DNA of 64,000 nucleotides from an uncultured Winogradskyella sp. (GTDB taxonomy: Bacteria > Bacteroidota > Bacteroidia > Flavobacteriales > Flavobacteriaceae), in the NCBI GenBank assembly GCA_913055905.1, contig CAJXLB010000002.1:186001-250000 (forward strand). The letters are read 5' to 3'. Positions 8,152-16,704 of this stretch are shown piece after piece (within the stretch, counting starts at the first letter, position 1; every line of letters starts with the position of its first letter). The notes below the pieces were generated by a model, which saw only the letters and a list, made by a program, of their open reading frames with translations, ran no database searches and was not told the origin of the DNA. The position numbers and the translations under genes are program-made.

Positions 8152-9612
8152 ATGGGAATTGTCATTGCACAATCTTTTAAAAACACCATTAGTACATACC
8201 TTGGCTTTGGCATAGGAGCCATAAATACCTTATTCCTATACACTAATTTTTTAAGTGATGCGTATTATGGTTTGGTGGCATTTGTGTTATCAGCAGCAAA
8301 TATAATGATGCCTATCATGGCATTTGGTGTTCATAATGCCATCGTCAAATTTTATTCAACATACAAATCCAGACAAAGTTTGGATAGCTTTCTAACTTTG
8401 ATGCTCATTTTGCCACTGATCGTAATCATTCCCGTAGGAATTATTGGTTGTATCTCTTACGATGCTATTTCCAGCTTTCTAGCGGCAAAAAATCAAATCG
8501 TAGAACCTTATATATGGCAAATGTTTGCCATTGCTATTGCCATGGCTTATTTCGAGATATTTTATGCCTGGAGCAAGGTTCAGTTGCAAACAGTTTTCGG
8601 AAACGTGATGAAGGAGATTTTTCATCGCGCACTAATTACAATGCTGTTGTGTGCTGTCTATTTCAATTGGCTTACAGCGAGCCAATTTGTACATGCATTG
8701 GTTGTTGTTTATGGCCTTCGAATGCTTCTAATGAAACTATATGCTTATGTTATTAGGGCACCGAGATTTCGATTTCAGAAAATTGCTAACCTCAATCAGA
8801 TTTTAACTTATACCTCACTGATGATTATAGCGGGATCTGTAGCCATGATAATTTTAGATATTGATAAATTTATGATAGGTCTTTTGCTACCTCAAATCGA
8901 GAATGTAGCATACTATAGCGTAGCCATCTTTATTGCAACGGTTATTGCTGTGCCACAGCGCGCCATGCATCAAATAATGCTACCGTTAACAGCGCAATAT
9001 TTAAATACTAAGGATTTTAAAAAGTTAGGGGATTTGTACCAAAGAAGTTCTATTAACCTTCTGGTGATAAGTGGTTTTATATTTCTGCTTATTATTCTAA
9101 ATATCAATCAGCTTTATCAATTGCTACCGCAAAAATTTACAGGAGGTTTAATCGTGGTACTAGTTGTTAGTATCGCTAAGCTTTATGATAATGCCTTAGG
9201 GAACAATAATGCCATATTATTCAACAGTGACTATTACAAAATGGTATTGATTTTTGGTGTGTTTTTAACCTTTATCACTATTCTGCTTAATCTTATTTTT
9301 ATCCCACTATTAGGTATCAATGGTGCCGCAATAGCAACATTTTTAGCCATTGCCTTGTATAATACTTTAAAGGTGATTTATGTAAAGCGCAAGTTCAACA
9401 TGTTGCCATTTACAGTAGACTCCATAAAGGTGCTTATTATTATATTGGTGGTAATAGCCTTGTTATACTTCTGGGACTTTCCTTATCATCCTATAGTAAA
9501 TATAGTACTGAAGTCTATTATTGCAACTCTCGTTTACGGAAGCACCATCTATTTGCTTAAAATTTCTGTAGAAATTACAGATTTGATGAAAAGAAACCTG
9601 CCCTTAAATTAA
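8152..9612 (+). CDS. Oligosaccharide flippase family protein (Wzx/MATE-like)
   Basis: A 486-residue polytopic protein with about 14 hydrophobic segments, few charged residues outside loops, and the N-terminal pattern ISTYLGFGIGAINTLFLYTN typical of the polysaccharide biosynthesis/MVF superfamily. It would move a lipid-linked oligosaccharide across the inner membrane. It follows the glycosyltransferase by 46 bases on the same strand, supporting a common glycan-export task. No O-antigen polymerase is present in the window, so the full pathway must lie elsewhere or the product is short. Confidence 0.85.
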   Translation: MGIVIAQSFKNTISTYLGFGIGAINTLFLYTNFLSDAYYGLVAFVLSAANIMMPIMAFGVHNAIVKFYSTYKSRQSLDSFLTLMLILPLIVIIPVGIIGCISYDAISSFLAAKNQIVEPYIWQMFAIAIAMAYFEIFYAWSKVQLQTVFGNVMKEIFHRALITMLLCAVYFNWLTASQFVHALVVVYGLRMLLMKLYAYVIRAPRFRFQKIANLNQILTYTSLMIIAGSVAMIILDIDKFMIGLLLPQIENVAYYSVAIFIATVIAVPQRAMHQIMLPLTAQYLNTKDFKKLGDLYQRSSINLLVISGFIFLLIILNINQLYQLLPQKFTGGLIVVLVVSIAKLYDNALGNNNAILFNSDYYKMVLIFGVFLTFITILLNLIFIPLLGINGAAIATFLAIALYNTLKVIYVKRKFNMLPFTVDSIKVLIIILVVIALLYFWDFPYHPIVNIVLKSIIATLVYGSTIYLLKISVEITDLMKRNLPLN

Positions 9613-9630
9613 AGGACTTTCTGAAAATGA

Positions 9631-9674
9631 GAAGTCCCGCAAGGTGCTCTGAGGCATACATCAAGCGGGACTTC
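9631..9674. terminator. Stem-loop between convergent flippase and Arg-rich protein genes
   Basis: Perfect 10-base inverted repeat GAAGTCCCGC (9631-9640) / GCGGGACTTC (9665-9674) with a 24-base loop. It lacks a clear T-run on either side, so it may be a weak terminator or an mRNA 3'-end stabiliser. Confidence 0.6.
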
Positions 9675-9701
9675 AATTAACCAACCAAAAAAATCATCTT
9701 T

Positions 9702-10907
9702 CTAATATCTACTTCGTCTTGAGTTTGTTCTTGTATTACTTTTATTATTATTTCTACTAATATTTGATTTCGCTCTTACCGATGGGGCTTTTCTGTCATT
9801 CCGAACAACACTTCGCTGATTTTTACTCATTGATGATGTTCTATTATATCTACGCTTTGAAGTGGCTTTTGGTTTTCTTACAGAAGCCGTTCTATTGTTA
9901 GATATGCGCGAATTAGTTCTAGCGACATTGGACCTTGTGGCTCTTTTAGGCGTTGTTACTCTCGTATTGGAACGTGTTCTTGAGTTGACAATACTTTGAG
10001 ACCTCTCCAAGCTAGAATTTCTTCTAACAGTATTGGCTGTGGTTCGCGTAGCGTTCCTTGTAACAGCTGACCTATTATTTCTTGAGTTACGTGGTCTGTC
10101 TATGTTGGCATTATTAGCTAATCCAACACTTCTTGTTCTCCTTATTTCTGAATTACGCCTCTCAACACGTCTTCTTAAATCATAATCAGCTCTAGTTCTT
10201 GGCTGTTGCGCATAACGTTGATGTGCTCTGTTGGTGTTGCGTCTTCCAAAATCTGCGCTTCCACGTCTACGATTTATGTTAAAATGTCTTATGTTGTTTC
10301 TATAAGGTCTATACCAAACATGTCTAACAGGCGTATAAAATTGTCTATAAGGCCAAGTGTTTATAACACAGAAGTTTGCTGGAGGAAGAGCATAAAATCT
10401 GTGCCATGGTCGCCAAACATAAGCTCTGTTGTAAATATTGATAAACCCTGTGTGTCTCCAAAAAACATTATTTCTGTAAAACAGTTGTAGTCCGCCAATT
10501 CTGCTTACACGGCCAATGCCATTATAGTTTATAATTATATTACCAATTTGATTTACACGACCAAATGCATCATAGAATATTGGAGTGTTTTCAATTTGGA
10601 TTATGGCACCAAAACTATCATATTGTACATAAGGATTGTAATTGAACCCAGTATTGAAGCTTAAAGCAAAGTTGGGACTATTGATACCTATGTTAACGTT
10701 TGGCCCATAATTAGGCATATAAAAGTCGAACTGTCCATCTGGAAATACCGCAAATTCAATGCCTCCTTCTATAAATATGAAAGAATTACCGTAACCTCTC
10801 ACTAAGTTGTTTATAGAAGCGTCAGCTTCTGCAATTGTGTTGGTTTCCGCTTTTGCCGTAGTGCTAACCGTCACTAACAAAGCAAATAAATATAGTATCC
10901 GTTTCAT
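9702..10907 (-). CDS. Exported protein with a very basic Arg/Asn/Ser-rich C-terminal half, function unknown
   Basis: A 401-residue protein with a clear signal peptide (MKRILYLFALLVTVSTTAKA). Residues about 40-165 are Gly/Asn/Tyr/Phe-rich with repeated short units such as YDAFGRVNQIGNIIINYNG and RVSRIGGLQLFY. Residues about 165-215 are rich in Trp, Tyr, Arg and His (YRPYRNNIRHFNINRRR). From about residue 215 to the end the chain is low-complexity and nearly devoid of acidic or hydrophobic residues (Arg, Asn, Ser, Thr, Lys). The predicted charge is extremely positive. An affinity for polyanions such as nucleic acid, LPS or acidic polysaccharide is inferred from composition only. It ends at a stem-loop shared with the flippase gene. 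Confidence 0.7.
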   Translation of the reverse strand: MKRILYLFALLVTVSTTAKAETNTIAEADASINNLVRGYGNSFIFIEGGIEFAVFPDGQFDFYMPNYGPNVNIGINSPNFALSFNTGFNYNPYVQYDSFGAIIQIENTPIFYDAFGRVNQIGNIIINYNGIGRVSRIGGLQLFYRNNVFWRHTGFINIYNRAYVWRPWHRFYALPPANFCVINTWPYRQFYTPVRHVWYRPYRNNIRHFNINRRRGSADFGRRNTNRAHQRYAQQPRTRADYDLRRRVERRNSEIRRTRSVGLANNANIDRPRNSRNNRSAVTRNATRTTANTVRRNSSLERSQSIVNSRTRSNTRVTTPKRATRSNVARTNSRISNNRTASVRKPKATSKRRYNRTSSMSKNQRSVVRNDRKAPSVRAKSNISRNNNKSNTRTNSRRSRY

Positions 10908-11121
10908 AGTTATAGGGTTTTAAATTAAACTCATAATATATGAAGCAAACAGCGTGCCAAAAAATGTAAAGTGTTGATTATCAATATTAATAGTAGTTAT
11001 ATTAAAGAGTAGGATGTAATAAGCAGGCTGAAAACAAATTTTAAGTACCTTTAGATGTTATTTTTCTTCATTTATTAAATGTTTAGTATTGTAAGATAAA
11101 CCCAGTTTCACGGCACAGAAT

Positions 11122-12204
11122 ATGGAACCAAAGGAAGTAAAATGTCAAAATTGCGAAAAGCCCTTCGAGGAAGGCTTTCAATTTTGTCCACATTGTGGTC
11201 AGAAAACTAATGATGAGTTAACCTTAGGCGTTTTATTTTACAATACGATAAGCAACTATTTTTCTTTTGATGCACGATTTTTTAAGAGTTTTTTGCCTTT
11301 AATGTTTAGGCCTGGTTATTTGGCAAAAGAATTTGTTAAGGGCAAGCGTTTGCTCTACTTACATCCCGCACAAATGTACCTTTTTGTTGCCGTTATCTTT
11401 TTTTTCATTTTTAATTTTTTCAATAGAGAGATACGTGAAAAGTTGGATAAAACAATGGAGGAAGTTGTAGCCAGCAGGGATGGTAATGGTTATGTTATCA
11501 ATGAAAAATTCCCAGATAGTATAGATTTAGACTCTATTAAAAGAAGTGCTTTAGAGCCTTTAAAGATGAACAAGAAGGCACTTGGGCTAAAAGATGAGGA
11601 TTTAAAACGTCTAGATTCAGTAACAACCATAAACCAAAATAATGGAGCCATTCAAGCAGATTTAAATTTTGATGACGCTAAAATAGATTCGCTTATAGCC
11701 ACAGGCGCATCAAACGAACAAATCTATAAAGCTATGGGGATGAGTGAAAACCCAGGCTATTTTGAAAAAAAGATTTACGCACAAGGCCTGAAATTCTATA
11801 AAACGATGGGTTTAGGGCAAATCTACCAAACCTTTATAGACAGTATACCTTTGGCTATGTTTTTCTTGATGCCTTTGTTTGCTTTGTTCTTCAAGATATT
11901 CTTTTTCAAACGAGGGCCTTACGCACACCATTTGGTGTTTAGCTTCTATTATTTTTCATTTCTATTTACCCTTTTCAGTCTTTTATTTGCTATAAACAGA
12001 TGGATTTGGGATATACCAGATTGGATAGATTGGTTGGTTGTGTTAAGTACATTTTTTTATCTCATCCTAGCGGTTATAAAGTTTTATGAGGAGCATTGGT
12101 TATTAAGCGTTATAAAAAGTGGCATTATCAGTTTTTTCTTTTCGATGCTAGTGGTACCGGTTTCCTTTGCAATACTCGGTTTTATCGCATTTCTATTTTA
12201 TTGA
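11122..12204 (+). CDS. DUF3667 family membrane protein with N-terminal zinc ribbon
   Basis: A 360-residue protein. Residues 8-25 hold a CxxC...CxxC zinc ribbon (CQNC and CPHC). RFFKSFLPLMFRPGYLAKEF and KRLLYLHPAQMYLFV follow and define the DUF3667 family. One membrane segment lies near residues 85-105. A charged extracytosolic region of about 120 residues comes next, then four further hydrophobic segments. The family is common in Bacteroidota and has no established function. It converges on the next gene with a 7-base overlap of the two stop regions. Confidence 0.8.
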   Translation: MEPKEVKCQNCEKPFEEGFQFCPHCGQKTNDELTLGVLFYNTISNYFSFDARFFKSFLPLMFRPGYLAKEFVKGKRLLYLHPAQMYLFVAVIFFFIFNFFNREIREKLDKTMEEVVASRDGNGYVINEKFPDSIDLDSIKRSALEPLKMNKKALGLKDEDLKRLDSVTTINQNNGAIQADLNFDDAKIDSLIATGASNEQIYKAMGMSENPGYFEKKIYAQGLKFYKTMGLGQIYQTFIDSIPLAMFFLMPLFALFFKIFFFKRGPYAHHLVFSFYYFSFLFTLFSLLFAINRWIWDIPDWIDWLVVLSTFFYLILAVIKFYEEHWLLSVIKSGIISFFFSMLVVPVSFAILGFIAFLFY

Positions 12205-12854
12205 TTTGATTTTGGTTTTGCGTGCCATATAGGGATTTCCAAAAAATCACTTATGATATTGGCGTCATTAACAATGGCGCTTAAGTTTCCGTGATCGACG
12301 ATGTTTTTACGCGACCCATTTTTAAGCACTAGGTTAAGCTCAAAACTATTGAAATTTGATTTTTCACCCTTAATGCGTTCTCCAATTACTTGCACCGCTG
12401 CTATTTCATCAAAAGGGATACTAAGGTTGGAATGAGATAATTTATGATTTTTGTATCCTGTTTTGAACATGCCTTGAGTTTTATCAAATACTATGGGTTT
12501 GTAAAATCCATAAAACATGAGTGCACCAACTAGCGCAAACAACAAACCAAATCCAAAAAGAAAAAACGTAGAAAAACTTAACGATTCATCATTTAAAAGA
12601 AATGAGCGTCCTCCAAAAAATAAAATACCCAGACCAATACTCAAGAATAGCCAACAGAAAAGAGCCGTGCCATAACTAGGTTTGTATGTGAGTATTCCTT
12701 CAGATGGATTACCTAATACGTGTGTTTTGAAATTGGACCCACCAGCTTTAAACGGCGTAACAGATACCGACGCTTTAAGTTTATCTAAGGAAAAATCATC
12801 AACACCAACAAGATCATTATTATCATGATTACTTGGATGTTGAGACTTCAGCAT
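12198..12854 (-). CDS. Two-helix membrane protein of unknown function, co-transcribed with uvrA
   Basis: A 218-residue protein I do not recognise. A hydrophilic N-terminal region of about 60 residues is followed by two hydrophobic segments near 65-85 and 98-118. The C-terminal part (YKPIVFDKTQGMFKTGYK, then SIPFDEIAAVQVIGE, then FELNLVLKNGSRKNIVDHG) resembles the PH-like fold of small bacterial membrane proteins. The gene starts only 5 bases after the uvrA stop codon, so it is translated from the same transcript. A link to DNA repair is not implied by the sequence. Confidence 0.65.
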   Translation of the reverse strand: MLKSQHPSNHDNNDLVGVDDFSLDKLKASVSVTPFKAGGSNFKTHVLGNPSEGILTYKPSYGTALFCWLFLSIGLGILFFGGRSFLLNDESLSFSTFFLFGFGLLFALVGALMFYGFYKPIVFDKTQGMFKTGYKNHKLSHSNLSIPFDEIAAVQVIGERIKGEKSNFNSFELNLVLKNGSRKNIVDHGNLSAIVNDANIISDFLEIPIWHAKPKSNQ

Positions 12855-12859
12855 TACAG

Positions 12860-15649
12860 TTAAATTTTATCCTTAAGATACTTGCCAGTTATGGATTTCG
12901 GATTGTTAACAACCTCTTCTGGAGTGCCACAAGCTACTAAATTTCCACCATTTTTACCGCCTTCTGGCCCTAAATCAATCATATAATCAGCACATTTAAT
13001 CAAATCTATATTATGCTCAATTACAATAATGGAGTGCCCTTTTTCTATCAAGGCACGAAACGATTTTAACAATTTCTGAATATCATGAAAATGAAGTCCT
13101 GTTGTAGGTTCATCAAATATGAACAAGGCATTGTTGGCATTGGCTCCTTTGCCCAAGAAGGTGGCTAACTTTATTCGTTGCGCTTCACCGCCAGATAGGG
13201 TAGAAGAAGACTGCCCAAGGGTTACATAGCCTAGGCCCACATCTTGTAAGGGTTGTAGCTTGTTTTTAATTTTTGTTTGTTTGTGCTTACTAAAGAAACT
13301 CACGGCATCGTCAATTGTGAGGTTTAATATATCATCGATAGACCTACCTTCAAAAGTAACCTCTAGAACTTCCTTTTTAAATCGTTTGCCTCCACAGGTG
13401 TCGCAAGTTAAGTGCACATCTGCCATAAATTGCATTTCTATGGTCACTTCGCCCTCACCTTTGCATGTTTCACAACGGCCGCCATCCACATTAAAACTGA
13501 AGTGTTTAGCTTTATAATTTCTAATCTTACTCAGCTTTTGGGATGCGAAAAGAGCTCTTATGTCATCATAAGCCTTAATATAAGTTACTGGATTAGATCG
13601 GGAGGAACGACCAATAGGATTTTGGTCTACAAATTCAATTTGTTTAATAATGTCAAAATTTCCTTTTAGCTCAGAAAATTGGCCTGGTTTATCACTAAAA
13701 CCAGTTAGTTTTTTTTGTATCGCTGGATAGAGAATTTTTTTAACCAATGTACTTTTTCCACTACCTGAAACACCAGTAACTACAGTTAACGTTTGGAGGG
13801 GAAAATTGACGTTAATATTTTTTAGGTTGTTTTCTCTAGCGCCAATAATTTCAATATAGTGTTTAGATGACTTCCGTTTTTTAGGTACTTCAATAGCCAA
13901 CTGTCCGTTTAAATATTTACCAGTTAAAGTATTAGAAGCCAAAATATCGGTGAACTCACCGTAAGCAACCACCTCACCACCGAATGTACCAGCTTCTGGG
14001 CCTATGTCTATAATGGTGTCTGCAGATTTCATTATATCTTCATCGTGTTCTACAACAATAACAGTATTACCTAAGTCCCTTAATGACTTTAAAACTTTTA
14101 TAAGCCGTTCTGTATCTTTAGGATGAAGTCCTATGCTGGGTTCATCTAAAATATACATGGATCCCACAAGGCTACTTCCCAGTGAAGTGGCCAAATTAAT
14201 GCGCTGACTTTCACCTCCGGATAAGGTGTTAGATCTTCTGTTTAGAGTGAGATAACTTAGTCCAACGTTGCTGAGAAATTCGAGTCTTGTATTAATTTCC
14301 TTGAGTAGACGCTTGGCAATACGTTGATCATGCTCAGTAAGCTCTAAACGCTTAAAATAATCTATGAGTTCCTCAATAGGAAGGTCTACCAAATCAGTAA
14401 TGGTTGCACCTTTTATTTTTACATAATTGGCTTCTTTCCTCAGCCTTTTTCCCTTGCAGACATTACATTTTGTTTTTCCCCTGTACCTTGAGAGCATTAC
14501 CCTATTTTGAATTTTATAGGCCTTGGATTCAAGTTCGTTGAAGAAGCTATCTAAGCCTTCAAAATAGTCGTTACCAGTCCAAATAAGAGCCTTTTGCTCC
14601 TCACTTAATTGAAAGTAAGGCTTATGGATAGGAAAATCGAACTTGTGCGAATTATTAACAAGTTGATCCCTATACCAGCTCATGCTTTCACCTCGCCAGG
14701 GAAAAATGGCATTTTCGTAAACAGATAATGCTGTGTTTGGAATGACCAAATCTTCGTCAATACCTATTACATCTCCATAACCTTCGCATTTGGGACAAGC
14801 ACCATATGGATTGTTAAAACTGAACAAATGTGCGTTTGGCTCTAGAAAGCTCATTCCGTCCAGCTCAAATCTATTATTGAATTCCATTTGCTTATTTTCT
14901 TGCAGCGATTCAATAATGCAGGTACCAACGCCTTCAAAGAAGGCAGTTTCGATAGCGTCTGCCAGTCTGTTTAAAAAATCTTCGTCAGTTTTAACAACGA
15001 CGCGGTCAACAACCAGAAATATGGTGTCCTCGTCATTAAGATCTAGCTTTAAAGCTTCAGAAATCCTTAAAACGTCGTCTTTCAATTTAACTCTCGAATA
15101 ACCTTGTTGTTGGAGTGTTTTTAATTTGTTTTCAAGGGTTCTTCCTTCTTCTAGCTGAATAGGTGCGAGGAGGAGCAATTTACTACCTTCATTAAAGGTT
15201 GAAATGTAGTCTATAACATCACTAACATTATGCTTCTTTACCAAATTGCCAGAGATAGGTGAGTAGGTCTTTCCAATTCTTGCAAACAATAACTTTAAAT
15301 AATCGTAAATCTCAGTTGTTGTGCCAACAGTAGACCTTGGATTTGTAGAGTTTACTTTTTGCTCTATGGCGATGGCTGGTGCAATGCCTTTTATGTAATC
15401 TACCTTAGGTTTGTTAAGCCGGCCAAGAAATTGTCTGGCATAGCTTGATAAACTCTCAACATAACGTCTTTGGCCTTCCGCATACAATGTATCGAACGCT
15501 AAGCTAGATTTACCAGATCCGGAGAGCCCTGTTATAACAACAAGCTTATTTCTTGGGATTACTACATCTAAGTTCTTTAAATTGTGGAGTTTAGCTCCTT
15601 TTATAATGATGTTTTCCTTTGGGTTTACGTCTAAAATAGTGCTCTTCAT
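12860..15649 (-). CDS. uvrA: Excinuclease ABC subunit A (UvrA)
   Basis: A 929-residue UvrA, the damage-sensing ATPase of nucleotide excision repair. It has two ABC modules. The first has Walker A GLSGSGKSS near residues 41-49 and signature LSGGESQRI. The second has GVSGSGKST and LSGGEAQRI, and both have the DEPS/DEPT Walker B. The three zinc-binding cysteine clusters are visible: CPKCEGYGD, CNVCKGKR, and CETCKGEGE with CDTCGGKR. Length is normal for the family. It is the first gene of a two-gene transcript with the downstream membrane protein. Confidence 0.97.
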   Translation of the reverse strand: MKSTILDVNPKENIIIKGAKLHNLKNLDVVIPRNKLVVITGLSGSGKSSLAFDTLYAEGQRRYVESLSSYARQFLGRLNKPKVDYIKGIAPAIAIEQKVNSTNPRSTVGTTTEIYDYLKLLFARIGKTYSPISGNLVKKHNVSDVIDYISTFNEGSKLLLLAPIQLEEGRTLENKLKTLQQQGYSRVKLKDDVLRISEALKLDLNDEDTIFLVVDRVVVKTDEDFLNRLADAIETAFFEGVGTCIIESLQENKQMEFNNRFELDGMSFLEPNAHLFSFNNPYGACPKCEGYGDVIGIDEDLVIPNTALSVYENAIFPWRGESMSWYRDQLVNNSHKFDFPIHKPYFQLSEEQKALIWTGNDYFEGLDSFFNELESKAYKIQNRVMLSRYRGKTKCNVCKGKRLRKEANYVKIKGATITDLVDLPIEELIDYFKRLELTEHDQRIAKRLLKEINTRLEFLSNVGLSYLTLNRRSNTLSGGESQRINLATSLGSSLVGSMYILDEPSIGLHPKDTERLIKVLKSLRDLGNTVIVVEHDEDIMKSADTIIDIGPEAGTFGGEVVAYGEFTDILASNTLTGKYLNGQLAIEVPKKRKSSKHYIEIIGARENNLKNINVNFPLQTLTVVTGVSGSGKSTLVKKILYPAIQKKLTGFSDKPGQFSELKGNFDIIKQIEFVDQNPIGRSSRSNPVTYIKAYDDIRALFASQKLSKIRNYKAKHFSFNVDGGRCETCKGEGEVTIEMQFMADVHLTCDTCGGKRFKKEVLEVTFEGRSIDDILNLTIDDAVSFFSKHKQTKIKNKLQPLQDVGLGYVTLGQSSSTLSGGEAQRIKLATFLGKGANANNALFIFDEPTTGLHFHDIQKLLKSFRALIEKGHSIIVIEHNIDLIKCADYMIDLGPEGGKNGGNLVACGTPEEVVNNPKSITGKYLKDKI

Positions 15650-15674
15650 AGGTTAGTTATGGTACCAGATTTTG

Positions 15675-15682
15675 CAAAGATA
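15675..15682 (-). promoter_or_regulatory. -7 promoter element (TATCTTTG, minus strand) for uvrA
   Basis: Exact TAnnTTTG match reading leftward, 25 bases before the uvrA ATG. No TTTG at the expected -33 distance. Confidence 0.5.
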
Positions 15683-15748
15683 CCACTTCTATTTGTCTCG
15701 ATAAAATCTATAGAATATGCGATAAAATGTTAAAATTTCCGTGTAATT

Positions 15749-15781
15749 TTTGCTTTTTCGGAATCATTGTTGTTATATTTG
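15749..15781 (+). promoter_or_regulatory. Complete Bacteroidota promoter for the ECF sigma factor gene
   Basis: TTTG (15749-15752), 21-base spacer, then TATATTTG (15774-15781). Both halves fit the Bacteroidota consensus TTTG-N17-23-TAnnTTTG. The predicted start near 15787 gives a leader of about 95 bases. Confidence 0.65.
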
Positions 15782-15819
15782 GCTTCTAATCAATAAATAA
15801 AAACTGCGTATAGCATAAT

Positions 15820-15876
15820 ATTACTTTAAGAAAAGCTAGAACCCCAGACCTAAAGATATTTAGGCTTTAAAGTAAT
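15820..15876 (+). promoter_or_regulatory. Nested inverted repeats in the 5' UTR of the sigma factor gene
   Basis: Outer arms ATTACTTTAA (15820-15829) and TTAAAGTAAT (15867-15876) are perfectly complementary. Between them lies a second hairpin, CCTAAA / TTTAGG (15849-15854 and 15859-15864) with loop GATA. The outer arm ends four bases before the start codon, so the folded leader would cover the ribosome-binding region. Translational control of the sigma factor is inferred. Confidence 0.55.
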
Positions 15877-15880
15877 TATT

Positions 15881-16465
15881 ATGAACAAAGAACTTATCCG
15901 CGACGCAGTATTAGTAAGCAATTATATTAATGGTGACGAAAATGCTTTAGCTATACTTATTGGCAGGCATAAACAGAAAATTTACAGTTTTATCTACTCC
16001 AAGGTATACGATAAAGATGTAACCGAAGACATATTTCAGGACACTTTTATTAAAGTCATCAGAACACTCAAACTGGGAAAATATAACGAAGAAGGTAAAT
16101 TTTTACCTTGGGTTATGAGAATTGCCCATAATTTGGTCATTGACTACTTTAGAAAAAACAACCGTATGCCCAAATTTGATAATGCTGGTGAATTTAGCAT
16201 CTTCTCCGTTTTGAGCGACTCTAGTTTAAATGCTGAAAAGGCAATGATTAAAAATCAAGTAGAGTCTGACGTTAGACGTATTATTGAAGAGCTTCCTGAA
16301 GATCAAAAGCAAGTCTTAAAAATGCGTATTTATCAAGATATGAGTTTTAAGGAAATATCAGAGCGTACTGGTGTTAGCATTAATACGGCTTTGGGAAGAA
16401 TGCGTTATGCTTTGATAAATATGAGAAAGGTAATTGAGCAAAATAATATTGTTTTAACAAATTAA
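15881..16465 (+). CDS. ECF-type RNA polymerase sigma factor
   Basis: A 194-residue sigma factor with only regions 2 and 4. Region 2 includes YDKDVTEDIFQDTFIKVIR and the -10 recognition helix WVMRIAHNLVIDYFRK. Region 4 has the helix-turn-helix MSFKEISERTGVSINTALGRMRYAL. There is no adjacent transmembrane anti-sigma factor or TonB receptor, so it is not of the FecI type. It lies opposite uvrA and is followed by a 47-codon gene that probably shares its transcript. Its own promoter is complete and its leader is structured. Confidence 0.92.
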   Translation: MNKELIRDAVLVSNYINGDENALAILIGRHKQKIYSFIYSKVYDKDVTEDIFQDTFIKVIRTLKLGKYNEEGKFLPWVMRIAHNLVIDYFRKNNRMPKFDNAGEFSIFSVLSDSSLNAEKAMIKNQVESDVRRIIEELPEDQKQVLKMRIYQDMSFKEISERTGVSINTALGRMRYALINMRKVIEQNNIVLTN

Positions 16466-16522
16466 TACAATAAAGATATTTCTGTTGCGTTTTAGTCATA
16501 TAATGGATTTAAATTTATTAAT

Positions 16523-16666
16523 ATGGCAAACATTTACTCAGAAAAAACCCCAAAGAAAATCAACCTACAACCAAAAGATGAAACTGTTAGTTTCCTTTTG
16601 AATTACTCAAAGGCTTTAAGTGTTATAAATTATAAAAAATTGAAGTTTGAAGCACTTCTAAATTAA
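16523..16666 (+). CDS. Small 47-residue protein downstream of the ECF sigma factor
   Basis: The ATG at 16523 opens a 47-codon frame ending in TAA at 16664-16666. The product begins MANIYSEKTPKKINLQPKDE, continues with FLLNYSKALSVINYKKLKFE and ends LLN. It is basic, has no signal peptide or long hydrophobic segment, and the second half could form an amphipathic helix. The gene sits 57 bases after the sigma gene and 9 bases before a strong terminator, filling the space of a second cistron exactly. I recall similar short frames behind this sigma gene in other Flavobacteriaceae but cannot check this. A regulatory partner of the sigma factor is one idea. Confidence 0.6.
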   Translation: MANIYSEKTPKKINLQPKDETVSFLLNYSKALSVINYKKLKFEALLN

Positions 16667-16675
16667 GTTGGTTAA

Positions 16676-16704
16676 AAATCCTGATTCTAAATCAGGATTT
16701 TTTG
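16676..16704. terminator. Bidirectional terminator after the small gene and nth
   Basis: Perfect stem AAATCCTGAT / ATCAGGATTT (16676-16685 and 16691-16700), loop TCTAA, then a T-run. The nth stop codon lies inside the hairpin, which has an A-run on the other side. Confidence 0.85.

Noticed and set aside
9702-10300. Arg/Asn/Ser codon-rich stretch as DNA repeat or CRISPR-like array
   Set aside because: There is no regular unit length or constant repeat; it is compositional bias inside one reading frame.
15725-15787. Twenty-codon frame (starts MLKFPCNFCFF) before the sigma factor gene
   Set aside because: It overlaps both halves of the promoter and would end inside the -7 region; no support for translation.
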